The notes under the pieces were generated by a model. The model was not told the origin of the DNA and searched no databases. It saw only the letters and a list, made by a program, of their open reading frames with translations. Below, one piece after another: positions 35,211 through 46,456 of a DNA stretch of 64,000 bases. Numbering within the stretch: the first letter of the stretch is position 1; each line of letters starts with the position of its first letter. The position numbers and the translations under genes are program-made. The DNA is from Parahoeflea alexandrii (GTDB lineage: Bacteria > Pseudomonadota > Alphaproteobacteria > Rhizobiales > Rhizobiaceae): positions 310,001-374,000 of the forward strand of contig NZ_JAPWHB010000001.1 of NCBI RefSeq assembly GCF_027214025.1, in the 5' to 3' direction.

Positions 35211-36371
35211 TCAGCAACCGATGACCGACAACAGTGTCATGGCGGCTTTTTCCGAGGCGGGAACGCCGATCTCCATCCGCGACCGGATCAGGTCGAAATC
35301 CGCGAGCATGGCAGCGCGATGCAGCGTATCGGCTGCGAGCTGATCCGCCTGGCGCGCCAGACGTTCCGGGCGCAGCTGGCGATCGTAATATTCCGAAATG
35401 ACGACATGGCCGGCAATCATGTTCGGCAGCGCTGCCGTCCACGAGACGATCAGGCCCGACAGCAGGCGGGAAATCGGGTCAAGCTTATAACACGAAATAT
35501 GCGGCACCCCGGCCAGTGCAAGCTCGAGCAGGACGGTCCCGGAGGCGGCAATGGCGACATCGGCCTCGCCGATGGCCTGCCATTTCGCAGTTTCGCCGGT
35601 GACGATCCGGCAGTCGACCTCCCAGTCCAGGACCTGATCCCTTATCTGCCGTTCCACATGGGCGCCGGCCGGAAGAACGAAGGTCATCTCCGGATTGAGC
35701 GAGGCCAGCAAACCTGCCGCCGCTCCCAGGACCGGTCCGAGGCGCGTGACCTCGCTGCGACGCGACCCCGGCAGGAGCAGACACACGGGCTGCCGTCCGG
35801 ATGGATTGCCGTTCCTGCGGGCCATCTGGGTCTCGTGCGCGGCGATCAAACCGGGATCATCCATCAGCCGGTGGCCTACATAGGTCAGCGGCGGGCCGCC
35901 GAGGCGCCTGACAATCTCCGGTTCGAATGGGAAGACCGAGAGCACGTGATCGACATAGGCAGTCATCGCCGATGCCCGTTCAGGCTTCCAGGCCCATACG
36001 GTGGGGCAGACGTAATTGACAATCTTGAGATCGGGCAGCGCCTTGCGAACCTTGCGGGCGACCCGGTGGCTGAAATCCGGACTGTCGATGATCAGCAGGC
36101 AATCGGGTCTTGCGGCTATGATCGCATCGGCGGTCTGGCTGATGCGCATGATCAGTTTGGGCAGCCTGGCGATCACCGCAGAAAAGCCGATGAGGGACAA
36201 TTCGGTATAGTCGAACAGGGACTTCAGTCCCTCGGCAATCAGCCGCTCGCCGCCAACACCGATCAACTCGGGCTGCTGGCCGGTCTGACGCGCTATCTCG
36301 TGGACAAGCCCCGCGCCGAGGATGTCGCCCGAAGGTTCGCCGGCGACGACGGCCAGCTTCAACGCTGCCAT
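35211..36371 (-). CDS. lpxB: Lipid-A-disaccharide synthase
   Basis: 386 residues, usual length, starting MAALKLAVVAGEPSGDILGA. LpxB is a GT19 glycosyltransferase that joins UDP-2,3-diacylglucosamine and lipid X to give lipid A disaccharide at the cytoplasmic face of the inner membrane. Typical segments include YVCPTVWAWKPERA, LSVFPFEPEI, LLPGSRRSEV and the C-terminal ASGTVLLELALAGVPHI. It is the last gene of the leftward lpx cluster and its start overlaps the lpxI stop by 13 bases. Confidence 0.97.
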   Translation of the reverse strand: MAALKLAVVAGEPSGDILGAGLVHEIARQTGQQPELIGVGGERLIAEGLKSLFDYTELSLIGFSAVIARLPKLIMRISQTADAIIAARPDCLLIIDSPDFSHRVARKVRKALPDLKIVNYVCPTVWAWKPERASAMTAYVDHVLSVFPFEPEIVRRLGGPPLTYVGHRLMDDPGLIAAHETQMARRNGNPSGRQPVCLLLPGSRRSEVTRLGPVLGAAAGLLASLNPEMTFVLPAGAHVERQIRDQVLDWEVDCRIVTGETAKWQAIGEADVAIAASGTVLLELALAGVPHISCYKLDPISRLLSGLIVSWTAALPNMIAGHVVISEYYDRQLRPERLARQADQLAADTLHRAAMLADFDLIRSRMEIGVPASEKAAMTLLSVIGC

Positions 36372-37252
36372 TGGTCCACCTCGTCTTCCCGCGGCTCGAT
36401 GCCGGTTACGAACAGGCCCAGCCGGTCTGCCTCTGAAACGACGCGGTCGCGCTCAAGCACCAGAGCACGGCCGGCCTCGATGGCAATGCCCGACAAGCCC
36501 GCTGCATGGGCGTTGATCACGGTAGCGGGCCCGATCGACGGAAGATCGGCGCGCTCTTCCTGCCCCGGCTTGCACAGCTTGACCAGCACACCGCCGCCGG
36601 CCGCCGACAGCCGGTTGCCGGCGCGCAGATCCGCCACCCGCTCAAGCATTGCATCGGTCCCTTCCAGCCCTTCGATCGCGATGACGCGGCCACGGACGGA
36701 AACCGCGCCCTGCCCGATATCGAGCTTGCCAAGCGCCAATGCCGCCTCTGACGCGGCCGCGATATCCTTGAGATCGGCCTTGCCCGGACGCAAGCGCCCG
36801 ACCGGGCCGGGACGCCCGAGAAGATCGGGCGCCACCTGCTGAGCGGCCAGCACCCGCACGCCCTCGTTCTCCAGCACATTGATGGCGAAGCGCAGAAGCT
36901 TGTCGTCGCCCGCAGTGGCGAAGACCCGAAAAGAGGAGGCAAAGCCAATCAGCGACCGCCAGGTGGGGCGGATATCGGAAAGCTCCGGACGCCGGCCGAT
37001 GCCGCCGGCAAGCACGACCGAACGGATGCCCTCACGGCGCACGGTCGCGGCAAACCCCGACAAGTCGGCGATGCTGATCTCGCAATTGTCGAAGCCGGAC
37101 CAGTCCTGGTCGGCTTCATTCCTGATCCGGAAGATATAGGGGTCTTGGCCCAGTCTGCGCGCTGCCTCGGCTACCAGCACCGGAAACCGTCCCTTGCCAG
37201 CCAGAATCGAGAGACGTCCCTCGATGTCCGGTGCGCCGGGTGCAGCACTCAC
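36359..37252 (-). CDS. lpxI: UDP-2,3-diacylglucosamine diphosphatase LpxI
   Basis: 297 residues. It is the DUF1009/LpxI family, which in alphaproteobacteria replaces LpxH for hydrolysis of UDP-2,3-diacylglucosamine to lipid X. The N-terminal domain begins RLSILAGKGRFPVLVAEAA. The C-terminal catalytic domain includes QVAPDLL, EGTDAMLERV, GVLVKLCKPGQEERADLPSIG and the closing GLSGIAIEAG. It sits between lpxA and lpxB, exactly where the pathway order predicts, with five bases to lpxA and an overlap with lpxB. Confidence 0.95.
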   Translation of the reverse strand: MSAAPGAPDIEGRLSILAGKGRFPVLVAEAARRLGQDPYIFRIRNEADQDWSGFDNCEISIADLSGFAATVRREGIRSVVLAGGIGRRPELSDIRPTWRSLIGFASSFRVFATAGDDKLLRFAINVLENEGVRVLAAQQVAPDLLGRPGPVGRLRPGKADLKDIAAASEAALALGKLDIGQGAVSVRGRVIAIEGLEGTDAMLERVADLRAGNRLSAAGGGVLVKLCKPGQEERADLPSIGPATVINAHAAGLSGIAIEAGRALVLERDRVVSEADRLGLFVTGIEPREDEVDQWQR

Positions 37253-37257
37253 CGGCT

Positions 37258-38088
37258 TCAGCCCCGCTGACCCCGGGCCGGCGAGGACAGCGCGCGTTCG
37301 CTTTCGGCGTCAATGAAGGCGATGATATCGGCGACGGCCGCATTGTTGTCGGGTTGCTCGCGGACGCGGGCGATGTTCTCGCGGATCGGGGTCGCCGGGT
37401 TGAAGATCGCCTTGAAGGCGCGACGGACCGCGTGGATGGCGGCCTTGTCGAAACCCGAGCGCTGCATGCCGATGATGTTGAGCCCCATCAGAATGCCGGG
37501 ATTGCCATTGAGCATGCCATAGGGAATGACGTCGTTGTTGACCGCCGCCAGTCCGCCGATGAAGGCGTGATGGCCGATGCGGACGAACTGATGCACCGCG
37601 GCACCGCCACCCATGATCACCCGGTCGCCGATAGTGACATGGCCGGCCAGCATGACATTGTTGGACAGGATGACATTGTTGCCGACGTGACAATCATGGG
37701 CAACGTGCGAATAGGCCAGGAACATGGAATTGTCGCCGACCGTGGTCTTGCCGCCGAAGTCGGGCATGCCCGGATGCATGGTCACGCCTTCGCGGATCGT
37801 GCAGGAATGGCCGATGATCAGCTCGGTGTCTTCCCCCTTGTAATGGATGTTCTGCGGAGCACAGCCAAGAACCGCGTTGGGGAAAATCACGGTGCCGTCG
37901 CCGATGGTGGTGCAGCCCTGAATGACGACATGGCTCATCAGCTGCACGTTGTCGCCAAGCCTGACCTTGGGGCCGACATGACAGAACGGTCCGATTTCGA
38001 CATTCATGCCGAACCGGGCGCCGTCCTCGACGATCGCGGAGGGGTGAATGCGGGCCGGGTGGAGGGCGGCAGGCGCAGGCGTTGTCAT
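37258..38088 (-). CDS. lpxA: UDP-N-acetylglucosamine acyltransferase
   Basis: 276 residues, left-handed beta-helix acyltransferase of lipid A synthesis. Hexapeptide repeats fill residues about 10-190 ([28 protein letters not shown]). The catalytic His is in the segment around [14 protein letters not shown]. The C-terminal helical part ([15 protein letters not shown]) is typical. LpxA transfers a 3-hydroxyacyl chain from ACP to UDP-GlcNAc, the first pathway step. Its start overlaps the fabZ stop (TGATG). Confidence 0.97.
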   Translation of the reverse strand: MTTPAPAALHPARIHPSAIVEDGARFGMNVEIGPFCHVGPKVRLGDNVQLMSHVVIQGCTTIGDGTVIFPNAVLGCAPQNIHYKGEDTELIIGHSCTIREGVTMHPGMPDFGGKTTVGDNSMFLAYSHVAHDCHVGNNVILSNNVMLAGHVTIGDRVIMGGGAAVHQFVRIGHHAFIGGLAAVNNDVIPYGMLNGNPGILMGLNIIGMQRSGFDKAAIHAVRRAFKAIFNPATPIRENIARVREQPDNNAAVADIIAFIDAESERALSSPARGQRG

Positions 38089-38558
38089 CAGGACTCGCTT
38101 TCTCCGGGAGCCAGCATGGCTCCGATATCCGCCTCGGCGGCTTTGGCGCCGTCAACCAGGGCTTCACAATGGAAGCGCCAGATGTTGCCGCGCTGTTTGA
38201 TCTTGGTGACATGATACTCCAACCGGTCGCCGGGAACGACCGGCTTGCGGAACTTGGCGTTATCAATGGTCATGAAATAGACGATATTCTTGCCGCCACC
38301 GGTTGCCTTGGCGCAGATCGCACCGGCGGTCTGGGCCATGCCCTCGATGATCAGCACGCCGGGCATGATCGGATTGCCGGGAAAATGGCCGGTGAAATGC
38401 GGCTCGCTAGCCGTGACATTCTTGATGCCGATGGCCGAGTTGTCACCGTCAATGGATTCGATCCTGTCGACGAGCAGAAACGGATAGCGATGCGGCAACA
38501 ACTTCATGATTTCACGGATGTCTGCCGATTCCAGTGTTTTCGTCGCGGTTTCGGTCAT
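38088..38558 (-). CDS. fabZ: (3R)-hydroxyacyl-ACP dehydratase
   Basis: 156 residues with the hot-dog-fold FabZ signature: [14 protein letters not shown] near the N-terminus, the catalytic His in [18 protein letters not shown] and the Glu-containing helix [12 protein letters not shown]. It dehydrates 3-hydroxyacyl-ACP in fatty-acid elongation and competes with LpxA and LpxD for the same substrate, which fits its place between them. It overlaps lpxD by ATGA and lpxA by one base. Confidence 0.97.
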   Translation of the reverse strand: MTETATKTLESADIREIMKLLPHRYPFLLVDRIESIDGDNSAIGIKNVTASEPHFTGHFPGNPIMPGVLIIEGMAQTAGAICAKATGGGKNIVYFMTIDNAKFRKPVVPGDRLEYHVTKIKQRGNIWRFHCEALVDGAKAAEADIGAMLAPGESES

Positions 38559-39619
38559 GTCTCTTCTCCGCTCTTTTTCCTGTCTTGCTTGCCAAAAGCG
38601 CGTTCATTGGCCGCCGCCGCATCACGCAGAAACCCGCGCATCGGACGCGCTGGCTGGCCACCCCAGAGCGCACCGGCAGGAACGTCCCCGGCGACGCCGC
38701 TGAGCGCCGCCAACTGCGCCCCGTCGCCGATCGTCACATGACCGTTGATGCCGGACGCCCCGCCGATCATGACCCGATCTCCAATGGTGGCACTGCCCGC
38801 GATTCCGACCTGGGAGACGATGACACAATGTCTGCCAATGCGGACATTGTGGGCAATCTGCACCAGATTGTCGATCTTGGTGCCCTCGCCGATGACCGTG
38901 TCGTCGAGCGCCCCTCGGTCGATTGCGGAGTTCGCGCCGATTTCAACGTGATCCTGGACGATGACCCTGCCGATCTGCGGGATCTTTTCCAGACCCCGCG
39001 GGCCCGGAGCATAGCCGAAACCATCCTGGCCGATGCGCACACCGGGATGGATGATGACATTGTTGCCGATCAACGCGTGCTGGACGGTGGCTCCATGGCC
39101 GATGTGACAATCCCGGCCTATCCGGGTTCCCGCGCCAATGGCGGCGCCCGCGGCAATGACAGATCCCGCACCGATCTCGGCGCCGGCGCCGATGACAGCG
39201 AAGGCTTCGACCACAACATCGTCTTCCAGCACGGCGGACGGATCAACGACGGCCGTTTCCGCAACACCGCTTGCCGCGGTCAGCCGCAGCGGCTTGACGG
39301 CCAACGGCACCAGAACAGCCGCGGCACGTGCAAACGACGTCTGCGGCGCGCGCGCGACCAGCGCCGCCACACCGGCAGGGACATTCTCGGCGAGTTTTTC
39401 GGTGACGAATACAGCCGCAGCCCGGGACTTGATCAGCTCCGGCAAGGCGCGCCGAGAATTCGCGAAGGTTACTTCGCCTTCGCCGGCACGCGCCAATGGC
39501 GCAATTCCGTTCACCATGCGGCCGGCGAACGACGGGTCGGCAAGTTCCGCTCCGCAAAGACCGGAAAGGTCCGAAAGCGACATGCCTTCATGCGGAGGGA
39601 AAAAGCGATGATTGTCCAT
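38555..39619 (-). CDS. lpxD: UDP-3-O-acylglucosamine N-acyltransferase
   Basis: 354 residues. The N-terminal uridine-binding domain (about 1-110, [20 protein letters not shown]) is followed by the hexapeptide-repeat beta-helix ([37 protein letters not shown]) and a C-terminal helix. The active-site His region is [20 protein letters not shown]. It adds the second hydroxyacyl chain in lipid A assembly. It follows bamA by 50 bases in the same leftward transcription unit. Confidence 0.97.
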   Translation of the reverse strand: MDNHRFFPPHEGMSLSDLSGLCGAELADPSFAGRMVNGIAPLARAGEGEVTFANSRRALPELIKSRAAAVFVTEKLAENVPAGVAALVARAPQTSFARAAAVLVPLAVKPLRLTAASGVAETAVVDPSAVLEDDVVVEAFAVIGAGAEIGAGSVIAAGAAIGAGTRIGRDCHIGHGATVQHALIGNNVIIHPGVRIGQDGFGYAPGPRGLEKIPQIGRVIVQDHVEIGANSAIDRGALDDTVIGEGTKIDNLVQIAHNVRIGRHCVIVSQVGIAGSATIGDRVMIGGASGINGHVTIGDGAQLAALSGVAGDVPAGALWGGQPARPMRGFLRDAAAANERAFGKQDRKKSGEET

Positions 39620-39669
39620 AAAAAGACCGGATGGAATGAGCGGGTGGCGCAGCCGCCACCCGTGACAAG

Positions 39670-42021
39670 TCAGAAGCGCGTCGAGGCGCCGAAGCCGAAT
39701 TTCTTGACGTCGTCGTAGGCCTTCTTGACGACCGGTTCAGCGTAGTAGACGCGAAGCGGGCCGAAAGGCGAAGCCCACATGATGCCGGCGCCGATCGAAG
39801 CACGCCATTCCATGCCTGACCCGACCAGGGTCTGGGTGCCCATGTCAGCTGCGCTGATGTCGTTGCCGTAAAGCGTTGCGGCATCGGCGAAGACATTGAA
39901 ACGAAGACCGAAATCACGTGACACCGCCGGCAGCGGCGCCGAAACTTCAACCGAACCGTTAAAGTAGGTCGTACCGCCCGCGGCACCGACATTGCTCGCG
40001 CCGTTGAAGACCCGCGGACCGATGCCCCTGGTGTCGAAACCACGGATGGTTTCCTCGCCGAGGAACAGATGGTCAAACACGCGCAGATTGCTGTTGGTCG
40101 AGATCACGTTGCCACCGCCGACGGAGACCTGACCGATCATGTCGGCCCCTTCGGACAGCATGTGGAAATAGCTGGCCTTGGCAGTGGTCTTGACGTAGTT
40201 CGAATCGAACCCGAGACCGGCATACTCCTGCATGAATTTCGCCGAAATACCCTCGCGTGGCAGGATGTTGTCATCCAGCGTGTTGTAGGTCAGCGTATAG
40301 GACAGCGACCCGACATCGTGGCTGCCGTTGGCGATCGTCCGGTTGATCGCGGCCAGTTCCGGAGCCGAGATGACGTTCGAGAGACCGGTGTACTTGGTCT
40401 GGGTGAACTTGAACGCAGTCAACAGGTACAGGTTTTCGGTAATCGGCGCGCCGAGACGCAGATTGATGCCCTGGGCCTGCTCAGTGAAATTGATGTAGGT
40501 CGCATCCCGTTTCTTGAAGACGTCAAAACCGGCGGCCAGACGGTAACCGAGGAAATAGGGCTCGGTGAACGACAGCGAATATTCGCGCGTTTTGGTGCCG
40601 CCGCCCACGGATGCGCGGATGAACTGACCGCGGCCGAGGAAGTTGCGCTCGGTGATATCGACCGATGCGATGAAGCCATCGGTGTTGGAATAACCGCCGC
40701 CAATGCCGAATTCACCGGTCGACTGATCCTTCACATCGACAATCAGAACCACACGGTCTGGCTGCGAACCCTGCTGCGTCGAAATATCAACGGAGGAGAA
40801 GAATTTCAGATCCTCGAGGCGCTTCTTGGCGCGACGGACCAGAACCTGATTGAAGGCATCGCCTTCCGACAGGTCGAATTCGCGGCGGATCACGTAATCG
40901 CGGGTCCGGGTGTTGCCGCGGATCTCGATACGCTCGACATAGGCACGGGTGCCCTCGTCGACCAGGTAGACCACGGAAATGGTGCGGTTGTTGTAGTCAC
41001 GATCGCCACGCGGGGTGATCTGCGCAAACGGGTAGCCCTGGGTGGCGACACGGTCGGAGATCGACATGATCGTGTCTTCGACATCCTTGGCGCTGTAGAC
41101 AGAACCGCTGCGGGTCTGGATCAGCCCCTTGAGTGAGTCGGAATCGATGCCAGGCACGGTGCTTTCGATGCTGACATCGCCGAACACGTAACGCTCGCCC
41201 TCTTCCACCGTGATGGTGACAACATACTCGTTGCTGGTTTCATCGAGTTCGGCAAATGACGAAATCACCCGGAAGTCGGCGTAACCGCGGTTGTAGTAGA
41301 ACCGCCGCAGCAGTTCCTCGTCGGCGCGCAGCTTATCCTCGTCATAGACGTCCTTGCGGCTCAGGAACGACAGCAGGCCGGATTTCTTGGTGGTGATGAC
41401 GTCGGCCAGACGACCGTCGCCAAAAGCCTGGTTGCCGACAAAGTTGATCGAGGAAATCTTGGTCCGGTCGCCTTCATTGACCTCGAAAGCGATATTGACG
41501 CGACCGCCGTCGACCGGAACGATGCGGGTGGTCACGGTCGCATCGCTGCGCCCAATCGCCGAATAGGCGTCGCGGATCGCCTGTACGTCTGCCTGAAGGA
41601 TAAGATCATTGTAGGCGCCGAGCTGACGGCTCTGCACCACGTTCTTCAGAGCGGCGTCCTTGATCTTCTTGTTACCGTTGAACACAACCTGGTTGATGAT
41701 CTGGTTCTCAGCGACGGTGACGATCAGGGTCGAGCCGGAGACACTGATCTGGACGTCCGAAAACAGGCCCGTCGCAAACAACCGCTTCACCGAGTCGTCG
41801 ATGTCGCTGTTGCTGAAGCTGGCGCCGGGCGAGATTGTCAGATTGCCGCGCACGGTTGACGCGTCAACGCGGGAATTGCCCCGAACATCGATACGACTGA
41901 CAACCGCAGCCTCCGCTATCGTAACGCCCGCAAGCGTCACAGCGCCCGCCCCTGTCACAACGATCCCTGCCGTCAGCGCAACTGCTGAGACAGCGTTCAA
42001 AAGGTTTGAACCGGCCTTCAT
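39670..42021 (-). CDS. bamA: Outer membrane protein assembly factor BamA
   Basis: 783 residues from ATG 42021 ([16 protein letters not shown]); 33 upstream in-frame codons lack signal-peptide character. A Sec signal peptide ends around residue 36 (TIAEA). Five POTRA domains (about 37-440) begin [18 protein letters not shown]. The 16-strand Omp85 barrel follows and ends FGFGASTRF with the terminal Phe required for insertion. The loop-6 region has the conserved VRGF-type element as [12 protein letters not shown]. BamA is the central subunit of the beta-barrel insertion machine. It lies between rseP and lpxD, the standard proteobacterial order. Confidence 0.97.
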   Translation of the reverse strand: MKAGSNLLNAVSAVALTAGIVVTGAGAVTLAGVTIAEAAVVSRIDVRGNSRVDASTVRGNLTISPGASFSNSDIDDSVKRLFATGLFSDVQISVSGSTLIVTVAENQIINQVVFNGNKKIKDAALKNVVQSRQLGAYNDLILQADVQAIRDAYSAIGRSDATVTTRIVPVDGGRVNIAFEVNEGDRTKISSINFVGNQAFGDGRLADVITTKKSGLLSFLSRKDVYDEDKLRADEELLRRFYYNRGYADFRVISSFAELDETSNEYVVTITVEEGERYVFGDVSIESTVPGIDSDSLKGLIQTRSGSVYSAKDVEDTIMSISDRVATQGYPFAQITPRGDRDYNNRTISVVYLVDEGTRAYVERIEIRGNTRTRDYVIRREFDLSEGDAFNQVLVRRAKKRLEDLKFFSSVDISTQQGSQPDRVVLIVDVKDQSTGEFGIGGGYSNTDGFIASVDITERNFLGRGQFIRASVGGGTKTREYSLSFTEPYFLGYRLAAGFDVFKKRDATYINFTEQAQGINLRLGAPITENLYLLTAFKFTQTKYTGLSNVISAPELAAINRTIANGSHDVGSLSYTLTYNTLDDNILPREGISAKFMQEYAGLGFDSNYVKTTAKASYFHMLSEGADMIGQVSVGGGNVISTNSNLRVFDHLFLGEETIRGFDTRGIGPRVFNGASNVGAAGGTTYFNGSVEVSAPLPAVSRDFGLRFNVFADAATLYGNDISAADMGTQTLVGSGMEWRASIGAGIMWASPFGPLRVYYAEPVVKKAYDDVKKFGFGASTRF

Positions 42022-42225
42022 TGATCTTATTACCTTTTTACTACTCGGATGCCCCAAACGGCGACACACATCGTGAGTCATGACTGGTGCCCGTTTTACC
42101 CGCTTTTGCCATACAAGCAAGGGACGGAGTTAATTTCTATTTACTTCCTTTGCAGACGTGGCGATTTGGCCACGTCTACCCATCATCAAGGTAAACAAAC
42201 CGTTAGCACAGCCTGCACCCCGATA

Positions 42226-43359
42226 TCAACCGATCAGCATGGATACGTCGTTCCAGGTGGCAAACAGCATGAGCGCCAAAACAACCGTCAGACCAAAGCG
42301 GTAGGCCCATTCCTGGGCAACCTCGCCAGGGGGGCGGCCGCGGATAGCCTCGATGGCGTAGAACACCAGATGGCCGCCGTCGAGCATCGGAACCGGCATG
42401 AGATTGAGCAGGCCGATGGAGACCGAGAGCACCGCTGCAAGCTGGATCAGCGCTCCGATGCCGAGCGTCGACATGTCCTTGGAATACTTCGCCACCCGGA
42501 TCGGGCCGCCAAGCTGATCGGCCTTCTCGCGTCCGGTGAGGATATTGCCGATATAATCGACCGTCCGGGTGACGATATACCAGCTTTGGGCAACGCCCTC
42601 ACCGACCGCTTCCAGCGGTCCGTATTCACGGACCCGGAAATTGCCGGCATCATTGTTGGTGACGACGCCGATACGGCCGACCTCCATCTTGTTGCCGAAG
42701 GAATCGGAGATTTCGGTGCGCGCAGGCGTCAGGGTGACATCGACCATGCTGCCCTGGCGGTCGAGGGTGACGGTGATCGGCACTTCCGGGCGCACGCTGA
42801 CATAGCGCTGCACGTCATCGAAGATCTCGACCTCGACACCGTCGATGGCGACGAACCGGTCGCCCGCCAGGATGCCGGCGGCTTCGGCGGCGCTTCCGGG
42901 CTGGACCTGGGCCACCACGGGATCTGCGATGACGCGGCCGTTAACACTGAACATCACCGCGAAAATGGCGATCGCAAGAATGAAGTTGGCCACAGGTCCA
43001 GCCGCAACCGTGGCGGCGCGGCGCCACAGGGCGGCTCCGGGGAAGGATCCGATGCGCTCTTCATCGCTGAGCGCCGCCGCGCCGCTGCCGGTGGGCAGGC
43101 TGGTGGCGTTCTCGTCGCCTCGGAACTTGACGTAGCCGCCGAGCGGAATCAGCGAGAGCTTCCACCTGGTGCCGTTGCTGTCGGTCCGGCCGATCAGTTC
43201 CGGGCCGAAGCCGACGGAGAAGACGTCAGCCTTGATGCCGCACCAGCGACCGACCAGATAGTGTCCCAGTTCATGGAAAAAGACCACGATGGTGAGCACC
43301 AGCAGAAACGGCGGCAGGGCGCTGAGGATGTTTCCAGCCGAAGAGGTCAGAAATTCCAT
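42226..43359 (-). CDS. rseP: Site-2 intramembrane zinc metalloprotease RseP
   Basis: 377 residues from ATG 43359 (MEFLTSSAGN); an ATG 11 codons upstream (43392) is possible. The zinc motif HELGH in VVFFHELGHYLVG lies in the first membrane segment, one PDZ domain follows (VVAQVQPGSAAEAAGILAGD), and the third metal ligand is in NLMPVPMLDGGHL near the C-terminus. RseP cleaves membrane-anchored anti-sigma factors or signal peptides within the bilayer. Placed between cdsA and bamA as in most proteobacteria. A 204-base gap to bamA probably holds a bamA promoter. Confidence 0.96.
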   Translation of the reverse strand: MEFLTSSAGNILSALPPFLLVLTIVVFFHELGHYLVGRWCGIKADVFSVGFGPELIGRTDSNGTRWKLSLIPLGGYVKFRGDENATSLPTGSGAAALSDEERIGSFPGAALWRRAATVAAGPVANFILAIAIFAVMFSVNGRVIADPVVAQVQPGSAAEAAGILAGDRFVAIDGVEVEIFDDVQRYVSVRPEVPITVTLDRQGSMVDVTLTPARTEISDSFGNKMEVGRIGVVTNNDAGNFRVREYGPLEAVGEGVAQSWYIVTRTVDYIGNILTGREKADQLGGPIRVAKYSKDMSTLGIGALIQLAAVLSVSIGLLNLMPVPMLDGGHLVFYAIEAIRGRPPGEVAQEWAYRFGLTVVLALMLFATWNDVSMLIG

Positions 43360-43452
43360 GGGATCGGATCCTTTCACGAGGCCGACAGGCATGACACAGA
43401 CATGCCGGCGTCCATTTGGTTCAGAGCGTCCGAAGCCGCCCGTGCGGACGAC

Positions 43453-44289
43453 TTATAGACCGAGCAACCTTGCCGCAAGCTCGTCGGCAACGCCGGCGTG
43501 ATCGGCAAGCGGCAGAAGGTTTCCCAGCAGGAATGCCGCAAATGCGGCAAAGACAAGACCGTCGACACGATCCATCACACCGCCATGACCGGGAATGAGC
43601 CTGCTTGAGTCCTTGGCGCCGAAGCGCCGCTTGACCCAGGATTCAAACAGATCGCCGATTTCGGACGCGACGGAGAGCAGCAGGGCGATCAACGGGATCA
43701 TGAGCCCGCCGCCCTGGCGGATGATCAGCGCCACACCGACTCCGGCGCCGACACCGGCGGCTGCACCGAAAAGCGCACCGGACCAGGTCTTGCCGGGCGA
43801 TATCCGCGGCGCCAGCTTGGGTCCGCCGAGCGCCCGCCCGCAAAAATAGGCCAGAATGTCGGTCGCCCAGACAATGGCGAAAATGAACAGCATGGCAAAC
43901 AGGCCGAAATGCCCCTCGCCGCGGATTTCGGCAAGCGCCAGCCCGGAAAAACCGGCATAGAAGACCGCTGTCGCCGACCAGAGGCCGCCGCCGCGGGTCA
44001 CCCCCGCAAGGACCGCGCCGCAGCCACCGATGAAGATCGCCGCCAGGGCCATCGACGGCAGCGATGTCAGGATGAAGACGGCCGTGGCTAGGACGGCCAT
44101 CCAGCCAATCGCGTTGGCGAGCGGCGCCCTGACCGGCGCGTTGGTGATCGTCGAGAACTCGTAATGCATCAGCACCATGATCAGGACGGCCAGGCTTCTG
44201 AACCAGACACCGCCGACGAACGTGGCGGCCAGAACCAGAACGCCGAGGATCACCCCGGAGATGATGCGCAGCCTGAGCTCGCGCGACAT
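43453..44289 (-). CDS. cdsA: Phosphatidate cytidylyltransferase
   Basis: 278 residues from ATG 44289 ([14 protein letters not shown]), overlapping the uppS stop as TGATG; the frame is open further upstream but only inside uppS. It has about seven membrane helices and the CDS signature SWVKRRFGAKDSSRLIPGHGG followed by MDRVDG. The enzyme makes CDP-diacylglycerol for all membrane phospholipids. Co-located with uppS, rseP and bamA as usual. Confidence 0.96.
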   Translation of the reverse strand: MSRELRLRIISGVILGVLVLAATFVGGVWFRSLAVLIMVLMHYEFSTITNAPVRAPLANAIGWMAVLATAVFILTSLPSMALAAIFIGGCGAVLAGVTRGGGLWSATAVFYAGFSGLALAEIRGEGHFGLFAMLFIFAIVWATDILAYFCGRALGGPKLAPRISPGKTWSGALFGAAAGVGAGVGVALIIRQGGGLMIPLIALLLSVASEIGDLFESWVKRRFGAKDSSRLIPGHGGVMDRVDGLVFAAFAAFLLGNLLPLADHAGVADELAARLLGL

Positions 44290-45044
44290 CAGGAGCCGAC
44301 CGCGAGATCGGGTGCGGAGACGGCGCCATAGCGGCGGTCGCGGCGGCCATATTCGGCGAGCGCGTCGAGGAAGGCGGCGCGATCGAAATCCGGCCACAGG
44401 CACGGCATGAAGACGAATTCGGTATAGGCGGCCTGCCACAAAAGGAAGTTGGAAAGCCGCTGCTCGCCGCTGGTGCGGATCACCAGGTCGGGATCAGGGA
44501 TGCCGGCGGTATCGATGCGGGCGGCGATGGCCGCCTCGTCGATGGCGGCCACGTCCATGTCGCCGGCGCGCACCGCCTCGGCAATCCCGCGGACCGCGCG
44601 CACCAGTTCGTCGCGGGCGCCGTAGTTGAAGGCGATGACCAGGGTTATGCCGGTGTTGTCGCGGGTCCGGTCCTCGGCCTCATTGAGCAGCGCGCGGATG
44701 TCGGGCTGGATGGTCTGGCGGCAACCGATCACCCTGATGCGGACGTTCTCGCGGTGCAGTTCGGCCAGGTCCCTGCGGATGAAGAACCGCAGGAGCCCCA
44801 TCAGGTCCGAGACTTCCTGCTGCGGCCTGCTCCAGTTCTCGGACGAGAAGGCAAACAGCGTCAGATATCCGATCCCGGCCTCGACGGCGGTGCGCACAGC
44901 CTCGCGAACCCGCTCGACACCGGCCCGGTGACCGGCTGTCCGCGGCAGGCCCCGTGCATTGGCCCAGCGGCCATTGCCATCCATGATGATGGCAACGTGC
45001 CGAGGACTGGTGATGGGTGTTTCGGATCGCATTGGTGTGGCCAT
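44289..45044 (-). CDS. uppS: Undecaprenyl diphosphate synthase
   Basis: 251 residues, cis-prenyltransferase. Conserved regions are [20 protein letters not shown] (catalytic Asp and diphosphate-binding loop), [25 protein letters not shown] and the C-terminal [20 protein letters not shown]. It makes the C55 lipid carrier for peptidoglycan and polysaccharide synthesis. Located between frr and cdsA, 26 bases after frr. Confidence 0.97.
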   Translation of the reverse strand: MATPMRSETPITSPRHVAIIMDGNGRWANARGLPRTAGHRAGVERVREAVRTAVEAGIGYLTLFAFSSENWSRPQQEVSDLMGLLRFFIRRDLAELHRENVRIRVIGCRQTIQPDIRALLNEAEDRTRDNTGITLVIAFNYGARDELVRAVRGIAEAVRAGDMDVAAIDEAAIAARIDTAGIPDPDLVIRTSGEQRLSNFLLWQAAYTEFVFMPCLWPDFDRAAFLDALAEYGRRDRRYGAVSAPDLAVGS

Positions 45045-45070
45045 TTCCCGACTTGTAACGCGAGTCGCGC

Positions 45071-45631
45071 CTAAACCTGCATGATTTCCTTTTCCTTTTC
45101 GACCAGCAAGTGATCGATCTCGGCAATCTTTTCGTCGGTCATCTTCTGGACCTGATCAGCTTCGCGGCGGCTGTCGTCCTGGCTGATGTCGCCGTCCTTC
45201 TCCGCCTTCTTGAGCGTATCCATGCCGTCGCGGCGCACGTTGCGGATGGCGATACGGGCGTTCTCGGCATAGGTGTGCGACACCTTGACGAGCTGCTTGC
45301 GGCGTTCCTCGTTGAGTTCGGGCAGCGGAATCCTGAGGTTCTGGCCGTCGACGATCGGATTGAGTCCGAGATTGGCCTCGCGGATGCCGCGGTCGACGGC
45401 GCCGACCATCTGCTTGTCCCAGACCGAGACGCCGAGCATGCGTGGCTCGGGCACGGTGACGTTGGCGACCTGATTGAGCGGCACGCGGGAGCCGTAGGCC
45501 TCGACCATCACCGGGTCGAGCACGTTGGCTGACGCACGGCCGGTTCGCAACGATGCAATATCGCTCTTGAAGGCAGCGATCGCGCCTTCCATGCGACGTT
45601 TGAGTTCTTTCAAGTCAGCGCCTTCACTCAT
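45071..45631 (-). CDS. frr: Ribosome recycling factor
   Basis: 186 residues, exactly the family length. Two-domain tRNA-mimic: the three-helix bundle begins [20 protein letters not shown] and contains [19 protein letters not shown]. The small beta domain is in the middle, and the last helix is rich in Asp, Glu and Lys. It splits post-termination ribosomes with EF-G. It follows pyrH by 65 bases, the conserved rpsB-tsf-pyrH-frr order. Confidence 0.98.
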   Translation of the reverse strand: MSEGADLKELKRRMEGAIAAFKSDIASLRTGRASANVLDPVMVEAYGSRVPLNQVANVTVPEPRMLGVSVWDKQMVGAVDRGIREANLGLNPIVDGQNLRIPLPELNEERRKQLVKVSHTYAENARIAIRNVRRDGMDTLKKAEKDGDISQDDSRREADQVQKMTDEKIAEIDHLLVEKEKEIMQV

Positions 45632-45696
45632 CGCCAGTCCTTCCTGCAGATAATCAAGTTTTCATCGCGGGGCGCGCTCCTCGCACCCATCCGCGA

Positions 45697-46419
45697 TTAA
45701 TGATCGCGAACGATGGTTGCCCGGCCTTCGCCGACCATGATCTTGGCAAATGCGCCCTTTTCATGGATCGAAAAGACAACAATCGGAATGGAATTCTCGC
45801 GCGCCAGCGCAACGGCCGCGACGTCCATGACGGCAAGCCCCTTGTTGAGCACTTCGGCATGGGTGATGTTGTCAAACCGGGTGGCGTCGGGGTACTTCTT
45901 CGGGTCGGCCGAATAGATGCCGTCGACCTGGGTGCCCTTGAGAATGGCTTCGGCGCCCATTTCGGCGGCGCGCAGGGCGGCGGCTGAATCTGTGGTGAAG
46001 AACGGGTTGCCGGTGCCGCCGGCGAAGATCACCACCCTGCCCTTTTCCAGATGATGAAGCGCCGCGCGCTGGGAAAAGCTCTGGCAGATTTCCGGCATGG
46101 AGATGGCCGAAAGCACCTCGGTATCGATGCCGAGCTTGCGCAGCGAGGTCGCCAGCGCCAGCGCATTGATGACGGTCGCCAGCATGCCCATGTGGTCGCC
46201 GGTGACGCGGTCGCCGCCCTTGGAGGCCACCGCGACGCCGCGGAAGATGTTGCCGCCGCCGACAACCACCCCGACCTCGACGCCCATGCCGCGAACCTCG
46301 GCGATATCGGCGGCGATCCGGTCGCACACCGCGACATCGATGCCAAATCCCTGCTCGCCCATCAGGGCTTCACCGGAGGCTTTGAGGAGGACGCGTTTGA
46401 ACAGGGGTGCTGTGGACAT
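45697..46419 (-). CDS. pyrH: Uridylate kinase
   Basis: 240 residues of the bacterial UMP kinase (amino-acid-kinase fold): FKRVLLKASGEALMG at the N-terminus, VGVVVGGGNIFRG for phosphate binding, and IFAGGTGNPFFTTDSAAALR for UMP and nucleotide binding. It phosphorylates UMP to UDP and is allosterically controlled by GTP and UTP in the family. A long hairpin separates it from tsf, so part of its transcription may be uncoupled. Confidence 0.98.
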   Translation of the reverse strand: MSTAPLFKRVLLKASGEALMGEQGFGIDVAVCDRIAADIAEVRGMGVEVGVVVGGGNIFRGVAVASKGGDRVTGDHMGMLATVINALALATSLRKLGIDTEVLSAISMPEICQSFSQRAALHHLEKGRVVIFAGGTGNPFFTTDSAAALRAAEMGAEAILKGTQVDGIYSADPKKYPDATRFDNITHAEVLNKGLAVMDVAAVALARENSIPIVVFSIHEKGAFAKIMVGEGRATIVRDH

Positions 46420-46456
46420 GAACTATTCCGGATCTGATGTGTCAGGCCCGGATACA